A stretch of 39,406 bases of DNA from an uncultured Oscillospiraceae bacterium. Lineage in GTDB: Bacteria; Bacillota; Clostridia; Oscillospirales; Oscillospiraceae. Both the position numbers and the translations under genes were made by a program. Below the pieces are notes generated by a model. That model had not been told where the DNA came from. It saw nothing but the letters and a program-made list of their open reading frames with translations, and did not search any database. Each line of letters opens with the position of its first letter. The stretch's first letter is position 1. Of the stretch, positions 14,987 through 23,245 are shown piece after piece. The DNA lies in the NCBI GenBank assembly GCA_934512135.1, contig CAKSWT010000021.1, forward strand, positions 1 to 39,406. The letters are read 5' to 3'.

Positions 14987-17044
14987 TCAGCTCTCCTTGG
15001 CCTCCGCAATGATGGCCTGCTGGGTGGCCATGGGGGCCTCCTCATAGCGGACAAACTGGAAGGTGAAGCTGCCCCGGCCCTGGGTCATAGACCGCAGGTC
15101 AATGGCATAGCTCCGCATCTCCGCCATGGGGACCTCTGCCTCCACCACCTGATCTCCGTCGCTGTTGGGGGTCATACCCATGACCCGGCCCCGGCGCTTG
15201 TTCAGGTCGCCCATAATGTCGCCCATCATGGCGTCGGGAATGGTCACCTGGAGGGAGCCAATGGGCTCCAGAATCACAGGCCCGGCCTGGGGGATGCCCT
15301 CCTTGTAGGCCAGGGAAGCGGCGGTCTTAAAGGCCATTTCCGAGGAATCCACCGGGTGGTAGGAGCCGTCCAGCAGAGTGGCCTTCAGGAACACCATGGG
15401 ATAGCCTGCCAGCACGCCCTTTTCCGAGGCCTCCCGCAGGCCCTTTTCCACGGCGGGGAAGAAGTTCTTCGGCACGGCGCCGCCCACCACCTTCTCCTCG
15501 AAGGTCAGCTCCTCGGTCTGGCCAGGAGAGAACTCAATGACCACGTCGCCGAACTGGCCGTGACCGCCGGACTGCTTCTTGTGGCGGCCCCGGACGGTGG
15601 CGGACTTCCGGATGGTCTCCCGGTAGGCCACCTTGGGCTCCTTCAGCTCGCTGTCCACGCCGAACTTGGTTTTCAGCTTGGAGCACAGCACATCCAGATG
15701 GATGTCGCCGGCGCCGGTGAGGACCATTTCCTTGGTCTCGGCATTGTTCACCAGGGTAAAGGACAGATCCTCCTCCGCCAGCCGGGTAAGGCCTGCGGCG
15801 ATCTTCTCCTCCTGGCCCTTGACCTTGGCGGAGATGGCCCGGGAATGGCAGGGGTTGGGATAGTCAATGGGCTTCACCGTCAGGGGACGGGCGGGGACGC
15901 ACAGGGTGTCGCCGGTTTTCAGCGAGGCCAGCTTGGACACCATGCCGATGTCGCCGCAGCACAGGAGCTTGACCTCCGTGTTTTTCTTGCCCTTGACGGT
16001 GTAGATGTGGCCCAGCTTTTCAATGTCTCCGGTCCGGGGATTTTCCAGGCTCAGATCCGGGGTGGCGTCGCCGGAGATGACCTTAAAGTAGGACTGCTTG
16101 CCGTACTGATCGGAGATGGTCTTAAACACAAACAGCACCGGGGTCTCCTCCGGGGCGCAGTTGATCTCCACGGTCTCCCCGTTCTCGTTGACGGCCTCCT
16201 GGGGATAGCCCTCCAGGGGGTTGGGGGCGAAGTCCACCAGACCGTGGATCAGGGCCTCGGTGCCCAGTCCCGTCATGGCGCTGCCGCAGAATACCGGCAC
16301 CAGAGACAGGTCCTTTACGCCCTGATTGATGCCCGCGATAATCTCTCCCAGGGTAAAGGGCTCACCGGAGAAGTATTTGTCCATATTCTCCTCGGAGGTC
16401 TCCGCCACGGCCTCGCAGAGGAACTCATAATATTCATCAACCTTGTCCTTGAGGCTGTCGGGGACCCCAATGTTCTGGGTCTTGCCCTTGCCGGACAGGA
16501 ATGCGTTCTTATGAATGATGTCAACAATACCAATGGTCTTGTTGTCTTCCACAATGGGGATGACGATAGGTGCCAGGGTCTTGCCAAACTTCTCACGAAG
16601 CTGCTCAAAGGTCTTGAAGAAATCCGCGTGCTCCTCGTCCAGCTTGGAGATGTAGACGAACTTGGGGAGCTTGCGCTCATAGAGGTACTTCCAGGATTTT
16701 TCGGTACCCACACCGATGCCGTTCTTGGCGGAGACCACGATTACGCCGGAATCCACCACCCGCACGGACTGCATCACCTCACCGGCGAAGTCAAAATATC
16801 CGGGGTTGTCGAGAATGTTGATTTTGGAACGGCCGTATTCAATGGGGATAATGGAGGTGGAAATCGAGTATTTCCGCTTGATCTCCTCCGGATCATAATC
16901 ACTGATCGTGGTGCCGTCTGCGGACTTGCCCAGGCGGTCGGTGCCCTTGGTGTAGAACAGCATGCTCTCTGCCAGAGCAGTCTTTCCGTCCCCACCGTGT
17001 CCAATAAAGCATACATTCCTGATGTCTCGAGCGGTATAGCTCAT
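14987..17044 (-). CDS. Elongation factor G-like GTPase (divergent paralogue)
   Basis: A 685-residue translation-factor GTPase with the full EF-G domain order. G1 reads GHGGDGKT (15-22). Switch II reads DNPGYFDF (79-86) in place of DTPGHVDF, so the catalytic histidine position is tyrosine. G4 reads SKLD (133-136) rather than NKxD. Domain IV begins near GHGQFGDVVIEFSPG and the C-terminus has RRGRVMGM and QGRGSFTFQF. This is the EF-G-like paralogue seen in many Clostridia beside the normal fusA. A role in translocation, recycling or ribosome rescue is possible but not shown. AAGGGG lies before the ATG. Confidence 0.88.
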   Translation of the reverse strand: MSYTARDIRNVCFIGHGGDGKTALAESMLFYTKGTDRLGKSADGTTISDYDPEEIKRKYSISTSIIPIEYGRSKINILDNPGYFDFAGEVMQSVRVVDSGVIVVSAKNGIGVGTEKSWKYLYERKLPKFVYISKLDEEHADFFKTFEQLREKFGKTLAPIVIPIVEDNKTIGIVDIIHKNAFLSGKGKTQNIGVPDSLKDKVDEYYEFLCEAVAETSEENMDKYFSGEPFTLGEIIAGINQGVKDLSLVPVFCGSAMTGLGTEALIHGLVDFAPNPLEGYPQEAVNENGETVEINCAPEETPVLFVFKTISDQYGKQSYFKVISGDATPDLSLENPRTGDIEKLGHIYTVKGKKNTEVKLLCCGDIGMVSKLASLKTGDTLCVPARPLTVKPIDYPNPCHSRAISAKVKGQEEKIAAGLTRLAEEDLSFTLVNNAETKEMVLTGAGDIHLDVLCSKLKTKFGVDSELKEPKVAYRETIRKSATVRGRHKKQSGGHGQFGDVVIEFSPGQTEELTFEEKVVGGAVPKNFFPAVEKGLREASEKGVLAGYPMVFLKATLLDGSYHPVDSSEMAFKTAASLAYKEGIPQAGPVILEPIGSLQVTIPDAMMGDIMGDLNKRRGRVMGMTPNSDGDQVVEAEVPMAEMRSYAIDLRSMTQGRGSFTFQFVRYEEAPMATQQAIIAEAKES

Positions 17045-17127
17045 AATGAATTTCCCCTTTCCGATCCCTATTGCTGCCGCATCTCAAATTTGTGGAGCAG
17101 TGGATCCAGCCTTTCGGCTATGGGCTG

Positions 17128-17156
17128 ATTATACAGGATGCCCCAACCCATTGCAA
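17128..17156 (-). promoter_or_regulatory. Promoter of the EF-G-like gene
   Basis: TTGCAA (17151-17156), 17-base spacer and perfect TATAAT (17128-17133) on the minus strand. The leader of about 75 bases carries an AGCC-GAAA-GGCT hairpin near its 5' end. Confidence 0.8.
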
Positions 17157-17211
17157 TATTTCCCGCCGGATTTTGTGCATTTTGACATATGGATTTCAAA
17201 CCGTTTGGTCT

Positions 17212-17250
17212 AAAAACAAGGGGCCGGGCCATTCCCCTGGACCCAGCCCC
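17212..17250 (-). terminator. Terminator after the flavoprotein gene
   Basis: On the minus strand GGGGCTGGG pairs with CCCGGCCCC across a loop, followed by TTGTTTTTAG. It begins 7 bases past the flavoprotein stop. Confidence 0.8.
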
Positions 17251-17256
17251 GGGATA

Positions 17257-18936
17257 TTACGGATTTCTGGCCACATAGTCTCCCACCAGCCGGCCCAGGG
17301 TGTAGGCCATGCCGATGGAGACCCCCGCCACGGGCGTGGTGTACATAATGGGGAACCGCTCTCCGGAGCAGTTGCCCGTGGCGTACAGCCCCGGAATGGG
17401 CTCGTCGTCCCGGCTGGAGATCACCTGCTGATGCTCATCCACCACCAGGCCGCACACCGTCACCATCAGGAAGCCCACCTGCCGGATGTTTTCGCAGAAG
17501 GCGTAGAAAGGGGCCTTCTCCACCGGGCGGAGCTGCCGGGGATCCTTGGCAAAATCCTCGTCCACCCCCTTGTGGCACAGCTCGTTGTACCGCTCCACCG
17601 AGCGAAGGAAGTTCTCCCGGTCTCCGCCGGTAAGCTCCAGCCGGTCCGCCAGGCCCTCCACGGTGTCTGCCGACACCAGGAAATTTTCCGCCTCCTCCTT
17701 GGACCCCGGCGGTCCCATCACCGGGATCACCTCCCGGCCGGTTTTCGCCACCCGGGCCATCTGCTCCTCCAGCCGCCGGAGGCCCTCCTGATCTCCCATG
17801 TCCACGGCGGTGTGGTCCAGGGTCTGGCACTCCAGGTTCTCCCGCCAATCGCTGTCCCAGAGGGTGTACAGGCTGCCCTTGGGCTGCCGGGCCCCCTGGA
17901 GCCCTGCCCCCCAATAGCCCATGATTCCCTCATTGGTATAGCGCTTGCCGTGCTTGTTGAGCTTGAGGAAGGCGCTGCCGTCCATGGGGCCGCCGCTGCC
18001 CCCCACGCAGCACCACATGCCGCCTCTGGGTCCCGGCTCCATTTTGCCGCCGGCCCACAGGCCCATCTGGATTCCCTTGCCCTTCCGTCCCGCGGGACGA
18101 TAGGGGAATTTCTCCCCCTCCTGGGTGAGGGCGGCATATTCTCCCAGCAGGTCCATCACCATCTCCCGGTTTCCGGAGAAGTCTCCCGCCGCCAAAATCA
18201 CGCCGTTTCCCGCCTGGAACCGGAAATATTCCTTTTTATAGTTGTGGCCGACCAGCGCCGTGACCCGACCCGCTTCGTCCTGCTCCAGATAGTCCCCTGT
18301 GATTCCGAAGTAGAACCTGCCTCCCAGGTCCCGAATCAGCCCGTGGGTAAACACAATTGCCTCGGTGAGACTCAGGGGATTTTCCATGGGACGGCCCTGG
18401 GGCTCCTCCCCGGCCTCTCCCGGCGGCGGACCCATTTTGGAGTGGTCAAACTTGGTGTTTTTAAAAATGGCAGTACCCACATAGTTGTGATAGCCGTTGA
18501 GCTCCCCGGTGAACGCCTTGGGCCAGGGGTTGTCAAAGGTCATCACATCCTTGAGCTTCTCCGGCAGGGGGTCCACAAACCAGTCGAAGGTGGCGCCGGT
18601 GTGATAGGCAAACTGGCGAATCAGGGCGGGATTGGCCCGGTTCAGGCTCCGCTTCTGCCAGTCGGCAATGATGGTCACCGGGTCCACCTTGGGGGCGCCT
18701 CTTTTCTGCATAAACCGGGAGTTCACCGAGCCGTATTGGGCGCCGAACACCTGGAATCGGGCCTCCTGCTGCTGCTCCACCACCAGCACCGAGGCGCCGG
18801 CCTCAGCGGCGGCCTTGGCGGCGGCAGTACCGGAGTACCCTGCCCCCAGAACCACCACGTCGGCGGTGTAGGTTTCCACAATCTTCTCCTCGGGGACCGG
18901 GTCCATGGGAATGGCCCAGGTGGGATTCTTCTGCAT
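17257..18936 (-). CDS. FAD-dependent oxidoreductase, fumarate reductase flavoprotein type
   Basis: A 559-residue soluble flavoprotein. TADVVVLGAGYSGTAAAKAA (about 24-43) is the FAD-binding Rossmann motif, VVEQQQEARF follows at the second strand end, and the C-terminal part has PIPGLYATGNCSGERFP, where the FAD-binding fold closes. This is the FAD_binding_2 / succinate dehydrogenase-fumarate reductase class. There is no signal peptide, FMN-binding or heme domain, so it is a single-domain member such as fumarate, enoate or ketosteroid reductases. The ATG at 18936 is preferred because GGAGAGG lies 9 bases upstream; the ATG at 18945 would overlap it. Transcribed alone. Confidence 0.82.
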   Translation of the reverse strand: MQKNPTWAIPMDPVPEEKIVETYTADVVVLGAGYSGTAAAKAAAEAGASVLVVEQQQEARFQVFGAQYGSVNSRFMQKRGAPKVDPVTIIADWQKRSLNRANPALIRQFAYHTGATFDWFVDPLPEKLKDVMTFDNPWPKAFTGELNGYHNYVGTAIFKNTKFDHSKMGPPPGEAGEEPQGRPMENPLSLTEAIVFTHGLIRDLGGRFYFGITGDYLEQDEAGRVTALVGHNYKKEYFRFQAGNGVILAAGDFSGNREMVMDLLGEYAALTQEGEKFPYRPAGRKGKGIQMGLWAGGKMEPGPRGGMWCCVGGSGGPMDGSAFLKLNKHGKRYTNEGIMGYWGAGLQGARQPKGSLYTLWDSDWRENLECQTLDHTAVDMGDQEGLRRLEEQMARVAKTGREVIPVMGPPGSKEEAENFLVSADTVEGLADRLELTGGDRENFLRSVERYNELCHKGVDEDFAKDPRQLRPVEKAPFYAFCENIRQVGFLMVTVCGLVVDEHQQVISSRDDEPIPGLYATGNCSGERFPIMYTTPVAGVSIGMAYTLGRLVGDYVARNP

Positions 18937-18952
18937 TTGTCTCATCCTCTCC

Positions 18953-18966
18953 GCAAGCGCGCTTGC
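18953..18966. promoter_or_regulatory. Perfect 14-base palindrome between promoter and start
   Basis: GCAAGCGCGCTTGC lies between the predicted transcription start (about 18977) and the ribosome site of the flavoprotein gene. The position suits a repressor operator or an RNA hairpin. Confidence 0.5.
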
Positions 18967-18983
18967 ATGTCTTTGATGCTTCT

Positions 18984-19012
18984 ATTATATGGTTCCCGGG
19001 GAGCCGAAACAA
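18984..19012 (-). promoter_or_regulatory. Promoter of the flavoprotein gene
   Basis: TATAAT (18984-18989) with a weak -35 TTGTTT (19007-19012), 17 bases apart on the minus strand. Confidence 0.55.
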
Positions 19013-19045
19013 CTGCCAAAATCCGCCCCGGCCTATCAATAATAG

Positions 19046-19073
19046 AAGAAAGCCCCTCCCGAAGGAAGGGCTT
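19046..19073 (-). terminator. Terminator of the rlmB-yitT operon
   Basis: On the minus strand AAGCCCTTCC, loop TTCG, GGAGGGGCTT, then TCTTCTATT. One G-U pair. It lies 23 bases after the YitT stop and upstream of the flavoprotein promoter. Confidence 0.8.
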
Positions 19074-19096
19074 TTCAACCTTTTCAAATCCGAGGA

Positions 19097-19957
19097 TCAG
19101 TCCGCAGGCTTCTGATAAAACCGTCCCGACACCTGCTCGGTGCGGATGGCGTTGATAAAGGCCTGGGGGTCCACGCTTTTCACCGCCCGAATCACATGCT
19201 TGCACTCGGCGCCGGACACCACGGAGTACACCACATTCCGCTCACAGTGGGCATAGGACCCCTCCCCCTCCAGCACCGTGGCCCCGTGATTGCTCACCTT
19301 GCTGATGGCCTCGCAGACGGCCCGGGGCTGATTGGTCACCACAAACAGGGTCTCCTGCTGATACTTTTTATAGAGCACATGGAGGGTCTGGGTGGAGACA
19401 AACTGAAAGATGATGGAGTACAGCGCCTTGTCCCAGCCAAAGAGGATGCCCGCCGCCGCCAAAATGCAGGCGTTGAGCCCCAAAACCAGATTAAAGGCGT
19501 CCATGCCCTTTTTGTCGGAGAAGAAGATGGCGATAAAGTCCGTACCGCCGGAGGTAGCGTTCATCACCAGACACAGACTGATGCAGAAGCCGTTAATCAT
19601 TCCGCCAAACACGCTGATCAGCAGGGTGTCATAGGTGATAATATGCTCCGGGAGCATATCCGTAAACAGACCCGTAAGCAAAATCATCAGGCAGGAATAC
19701 AGGGTAAACTTTTTGCCGATATAGCGAAAGCCGATGTACACCGGGATGGCGTTAAGCGCCACATTCACCACCGTATAGGGCAGGGTGATGTGGAAAAACA
19801 GCTCAAACACCCGCTGGATCAAAATGGTCAGTCCTGTGGCGCCGCCGGGATACAGTCCCCCGGTCCGCACAAAGGTCTTGATGTTGGCGGCCATAATCAG
19901 CGCCGCAATGGTCACCACAAGGATTCGTTTTCCGTCTTCTTTGAAGCTGAACTTCAT
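19097..19957 (-). CDS. YitT family membrane protein
   Basis: A 286-residue protein with five to six membrane helices in the first 190 residues (GGLYPGGATGLTILIQR at about 33-49; ATSGGTDFIAIFFS near 134) followed by a cytosolic DUF2179 domain at about 215-275 (ETLFVVTNQPRAVCEAISK, then a basic C-terminus). This is the YitT_membrane plus DUF2179 layout common in Firmicutes; its transport substrate is not established. AGGTG lies just before the ATG. It is the last gene of a three-gene operon, 12 bases after the pseudo-ATPase gene. Confidence 0.9.
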   Translation of the reverse strand: MKFSFKEDGKRILVVTIAALIMAANIKTFVRTGGLYPGGATGLTILIQRVFELFFHITLPYTVVNVALNAIPVYIGFRYIGKKFTLYSCLMILLTGLFTDMLPEHIITYDTLLISVFGGMINGFCISLCLVMNATSGGTDFIAIFFSDKKGMDAFNLVLGLNACILAAAGILFGWDKALYSIIFQFVSTQTLHVLYKKYQQETLFVVTNQPRAVCEAISKVSNHGATVLEGEGSYAHCERNVVYSVVSGAECKHVIRAVKSVDPQAFINAIRTEQVSGRFYQKPAD

Positions 19958-19969
19958 GTTGCACCTCGT

Positions 19970-22279
19970 CTATCTCACCGAAAATCTTGCCCCCAGCTCA
20001 ATGCCCAGGGCCAAAACCAACTGAATCGCCAGCAGCCGCGCCCCTCCGGGAACAGCCGTCCCCCCGGAGATTCCCCGAACCGCCAGCACAAACAGTACCG
20101 CCGAAAGCACCACCGATCCAAGGGTCACAATCCACGCCAGCCTGTAGCTCCGCCGGGCCGAGGCCACCAGTCTGCTGTAGGCCCCAATTCCGTCGGCCGT
20201 CAGGAACCCGCAGGTGGTGCCCCGGGCCATCAGCGACGGCTCAGAGAGCCTCCGTCGGGTCTCCACCTTGGGGCAGGCCATCTCTCCCAGGCTCACCTGG
20301 AACCAGGTCCGCAGAAAGGCGGGATTCACACAGAGATTCTTGGTGGCAGCCACCAGGGTCAGCCTCCGCTCCCGGGTCAGTCGCCGGAAGCTCTCCGCCG
20401 CTGTGGCCTTCACCCGATATTTGATGGCGAATACCCCCGCCACCTGGCCGTTCAGGGCGATAAAGATCCCCCCCTTGGGGGCCTTTTTCGGGGGCATGGC
20501 ACCCATCAGCTGCATAAAGTTATAGGTCCCCACTGCCACCAGCACTCCGTTGATCCGGCCCAGCAGGCCTCCCTCCATCACCTGGAAGTAGCTCACATGG
20601 CTGGGCTGTCCCCCGCTCTCCCGAAGGAGCCGGGTAAAGGGCTCGCTCAGGCCGTTGTCCGCCCGAAGCACCAGAGACGCCCCGTAGTTGATAAGCAGCT
20701 CCGGGGTCTGGTTGCCATAGACCTTCACCCCCTTGTGGGTGATGGTCCCCTGGGGGAACAGGTCCCGGTCATAGATCAGCATGGCCTTCTTTCCGGAAAG
20801 GGCCTTGATGCCAAACCATCCCGCCACTGCCCCTCGGTTTCCCAGCACCCGGGAGAGCATGGCATAGGGCCGGGCGCAGCACAGCACTCCGGCCACCGGC
20901 ATGGCGCAGGTGAGAAGGGTCACCAAAATGGTGAGATAGTTCCCCTGGGTTTTCGCCGTGAGATAGGCGCTGACCACCAGGGCCACGACCAGCAGCCCCG
21001 TGGCGTAGCCTGTCCAGCCGGCGTGCCAGGTGTCCATCTCCTGCTGGTGACGGACGAAGCCCGCCGTGGAGGCCGGGGCCTTGCCGATGCAGTCCATATG
21101 CTCCCACTGGTTCCGGGCCACCCGAACGCCGGTTCGTGACCGTCCCGTAATCACCGTGCGAAGGGACCGGACCTTGGCCTGCTCGGTCCAGGTGTCCGCC
21201 GTCCCCGCCAGACACCATCCCAGGGCCAGCAGGGGCAGCAGGGTCTGGGGACTTTTGGTCACTGCCGTATCCACCAGGCTCAGCACCGTCACCACCAGCA
21301 GCAGGGATTCATAGGAGAACCGGAGATAAACCATGTCCTTCCCCGCCCTAGCCACCCCGTGCCAGGACAGGCCCAGGCTCAGCACCGTCAGCAGCAGGCT
21401 GACCATAACGCCGCTCTCTCCCCCCAGAAATCCCAGCAGCATCCAGGAGAACCGTCGTCCCCCCAGGCTCAAAATCATCAGCGCCATCACAAGATAGCGA
21501 AGGGGCGACAGCATCCCGGAGAACCGGGCAACGGTTCCGTGGTGCTTCTCCGCAGCCTTCAGGGAGGCCCCCTGTTTGGGCAGATCCTGCCGCTGCCGGA
21601 CCCGCAGATCTCCCAGTGCGGCCACCAGAACCTCCATGGTTCCCACTCGTACCGTGCTTCTGGGGATTTTCTTCTGCTTGGCCCCCGGCTGCTGGACCTC
21701 CACCTCCCGGATCTCCCCGGTGGTTTTCACATTGGGAACCGCCTCCGCGGGAGCGGACTCCTCCTTGGGGTCGGAGGGAGCCTGATCGGAGGGAGCCGGC
21801 TTCTTCGTGGGCTTTTCCCGGGGCTTTTCCTGGGGCGCCTCCGGGGCTGCCGGCTTCTCCGGGCCTTCCGGTGTTTTCGGTTTTTCCGGGGCTTCCGGCT
21901 CCTCCGAGATTGTTGGCTCCTCCGGGGTCTTGGACATTTCCGGGGTCTTGGGCTCCTCCAGGGTGGCAGACAGGGCCTTGGCAATGGCCTCGGCAATCTC
22001 TGCCTCCGACTCCTGACGGTATTCCGGCTCCTCCGGCTCCGTTACCGGCTCCTCCGGCTGTATTTCCGGCTCCTCCGGCTCCGTTACCGGCTCCTCCGGC
22101 TGTTTTTCCGGCTCCTCCGGCTCCGTTACCGGCTCCTGGGGCTGCTTTTCCGGCGTTTCCTGGGGCTCCACCGGGGCATCCTCATATTCCTTCAGAATAT
22201 CCTCCAAAGCGTACATTCCGGAATTTTCGGCCCCACGGATCAGCCGCATGGTGTCAAAATTGGAATCCTCATTGGCCAT
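19970..22279 (-). CDS. P-type ATPase-like pseudoenzyme with Pro/Glu-rich N-terminal tail
   Basis: A 769-residue protein in two parts. Residues 35-180 are a Pro/Glu/Lys-rich tail with three 14-residue repeats. From about 260 there is a membrane and cytosolic region ordered like a P-type cation ATPase: several helices, a CAMP motif (458-461) where metal pumps have CPC, then GAVAGWFGIKALSGKKAML and Asp504 at the phosphorylation site. Instead of DKTGT it reads DRDLFP. A nucleotide-domain-like stretch follows (GLLGRINGVLVAVGTYNFM, 571-589), then GGIFIALNGQVAGVFAIK (603-620), where TGD should follow but ATK is present, and GDGxND is absent; two C-terminal helices close it. Activity as a pump is unlikely. 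The ATG at 22279 follows GAGG. It sits between rlmB and yitT. Confidence 0.65.
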   Translation of the reverse strand: MANEDSNFDTMRLIRGAENSGMYALEDILKEYEDAPVEPQETPEKQPQEPVTEPEEPEKQPEEPVTEPEEPEIQPEEPVTEPEEPEYRQESEAEIAEAIAKALSATLEEPKTPEMSKTPEEPTISEEPEAPEKPKTPEGPEKPAAPEAPQEKPREKPTKKPAPSDQAPSDPKEESAPAEAVPNVKTTGEIREVEVQQPGAKQKKIPRSTVRVGTMEVLVAALGDLRVRQRQDLPKQGASLKAAEKHHGTVARFSGMLSPLRYLVMALMILSLGGRRFSWMLLGFLGGESGVMVSLLLTVLSLGLSWHGVARAGKDMVYLRFSYESLLLVVTVLSLVDTAVTKSPQTLLPLLALGWCLAGTADTWTEQAKVRSLRTVITGRSRTGVRVARNQWEHMDCIGKAPASTAGFVRHQQEMDTWHAGWTGYATGLLVVALVVSAYLTAKTQGNYLTILVTLLTCAMPVAGVLCCARPYAMLSRVLGNRGAVAGWFGIKALSGKKAMLIYDRDLFPQGTITHKGVKVYGNQTPELLINYGASLVLRADNGLSEPFTRLLRESGGQPSHVSYFQVMEGGLLGRINGVLVAVGTYNFMQLMGAMPPKKAPKGGIFIALNGQVAGVFAIKYRVKATAAESFRRLTRERRLTLVAATKNLCVNPAFLRTWFQVSLGEMACPKVETRRRLSEPSLMARGTTCGFLTADGIGAYSRLVASARRSYRLAWIVTLGSVVLSAVLFVLAVRGISGGTAVPGGARLLAIQLVLALGIELGARFSVR
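22026..22151. repeat. Three 42-base tandem repeats in the pseudo-ATPase gene
   Basis: Units 22026-22067, 22068-22109 and 22110-22151 are nearly identical and encode 14-residue Pro/Glu repeats of the type PEEPVTEPEEPEKQ. The frame is kept. Copy number could vary between strains. Confidence 0.85.
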
Positions 22280-22290
22280 GGAAACCAGCC

Positions 22291-23046
22291 TCACATTCTC
22301 TGTCGCAGCGCTTCATAGAGCAGAATCGCCGCAGCGTTAGACGCATTGAGCGAATTGATTCGTCCCCGCATGGGAATACTGACCATAAAGTCGCAGGCCT
22401 CGGACACCAGCCGTCCCATGCCCTCGCCCTCGGAGCCGATGACAATGGCGCAGGGACCGGTGAGGTCCGTCCGGTACAGAGGCGCAGCGCCGTCTGCCGC
22501 CGTGCCGTAGACCCAGACGCCCTGTTCCTTCAGGGTGCGGATGGCAGAGGCCAGATTGCTCACTCGGGCCACCTTCATGTATTCCACCGCTCCGGCAGAG
22601 GCCTTGGCCACCACCGGGGTCAGCCCGGCGTTCCGGCGCTTGGGGATAATGACCCCGTGAGCCCCCACGCACTCGGCGGTCCGCAGGATGGCCCCCAGGT
22701 TATGGGGGTCGGTGATCTCGTCGCAGATGACAATCAGGGGCGGCTCCCCCTGCTCCTGGGCGTAGGCCAAAATCTCCTCCACGGTGCTGTAGTCCATGGC
22801 GGCGGCCATGGCAATGACGCCCTGGTGGGCGCCGGTCTGGCTCATGGTGTCCAACTTCCGTCGGTCACAGTAGGTGACCACAGTCCCGGCCTTCTTGGCC
22901 AGAGACGCAATATATCGCAGGGTGCTGTCGGTTTCGCCGGAGGCCAGGAACACCTTGTCGATGGTCCGTCCGGCCTTCAGTGCCTCTGTGACGGCATTTC
23001 TGCCCTCCAGCAGGCCCTCGTTGGGTGTATCATTGAATTTCTGCAT
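22291..23046 (-). CDS. rlmB: 23S rRNA (guanosine-2'-O-)-methyltransferase, SpoU/TrmH family
   Basis: A 251-residue SPOUT methyltransferase. An N-terminal L30e-like substrate domain (LLEGRNAVTEALKAG, 12-26) is followed by the knotted catalytic domain with motif 1 NLGAILRTAECVGAHG (about 115-130), motif 2 IVIGSEGEGM (about 197-206) and motif 3 SLNASNAAAILLYE (about 232-245). RlmB methylates the ribose of a guanosine in the 23S rRNA peptidyl-transferase region; the exact target here is inferred. GGAGG lies before the ATG. It is the first gene of the operon with the pseudo-ATPase and yitT, and its leader is strongly structured. Confidence 0.9.
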   Translation of the reverse strand: MQKFNDTPNEGLLEGRNAVTEALKAGRTIDKVFLASGETDSTLRYIASLAKKAGTVVTYCDRRKLDTMSQTGAHQGVIAMAAAMDYSTVEEILAYAQEQGEPPLIVICDEITDPHNLGAILRTAECVGAHGVIIPKRRNAGLTPVVAKASAGAVEYMKVARVSNLASAIRTLKEQGVWVYGTAADGAAPLYRTDLTGPCAIVIGSEGEGMGRLVSEACDFMVSIPMRGRINSLNASNAAAILLYEALRQRM

Positions 23047-23082
23047 AATGCCTCCATGTAGTTCTGATTACCATACACAGGA

Positions 23083-23133
23083 ACAAAGCCCTTGGCCCTT
23101 GAAATCCTTGACTTTCAAGACCTGCGGCTTTGT
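23083..23133 (-). promoter_or_regulatory. Nested stem-loop in the rlmB leader
   Basis: In the minus-strand RNA an outer 8-base stem (ACAAAGCC with GGCTTTGT, 23126-23133 and 23083-23090) encloses a 7-base stem (CTTGAAA with TTTCAAG, 23113-23119 and 23098-23104). It lies between the promoter and the rlmB ribosome site. No T-run follows, so it is not a terminator. Confidence 0.55.
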
Positions 23134-23145
23134 CTCGCACATGTC

Positions 23146-23175
23146 ATTATAGCACACATCCATCCCCCAGGGCAA
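23146..23175 (-). promoter_or_regulatory. Promoter of the rlmB operon
   Basis: TTGCCC (23170-23175) and TATAAT (23146-23151) on the minus strand, 18 bases apart. The -35 overlaps a CCCCAGGG element. Confidence 0.6.
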
Positions 23176-23240
23176 CCTATAATTCGTCCCCCAGGGGACT
23201 TTTCTGCCGTTAACAGAAAGTTTACCAAAGCCCCAGGGGA
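23165..23240. promoter_or_regulatory. Three CCCCAGGG(GA) elements between divergent promoters
   Basis: Copies lie at 23165-23172, 23189-23198 and 23231-23240, the latter two reading CCCCAGGGGA. The first overlaps the rlmB -35; the third is 5 bases before the ftsH -35. Each is a near palindrome. They may be sites for one regulator of both genes. Confidence 0.45.
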
Positions 23241-23245
23241 TTTTG

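Noticed and set aside
14624..17128. A very long plus-strand open frame (834 codons) opposite the EF-G-like gene
   Set aside because: It is an antisense shadow of a GC-rich gene: composition is His/Gly/Leu-rich, no family motif is seen, and the opposite strand clearly encodes the EF-G-like protein.
17071..19155. Long plus-strand open frame opposite the flavoprotein
   Set aside because: Same reason; the minus strand has a clear FAD-binding enzyme with promoter and terminator.
19196..21139. Long plus-strand open frame opposite yitT and the pseudo-ATPase gene
   Set aside because: Low-complexity His/Gln/Gly/Pro-rich translation, no ribosome site, explained by codon bias of the minus-strand genes.
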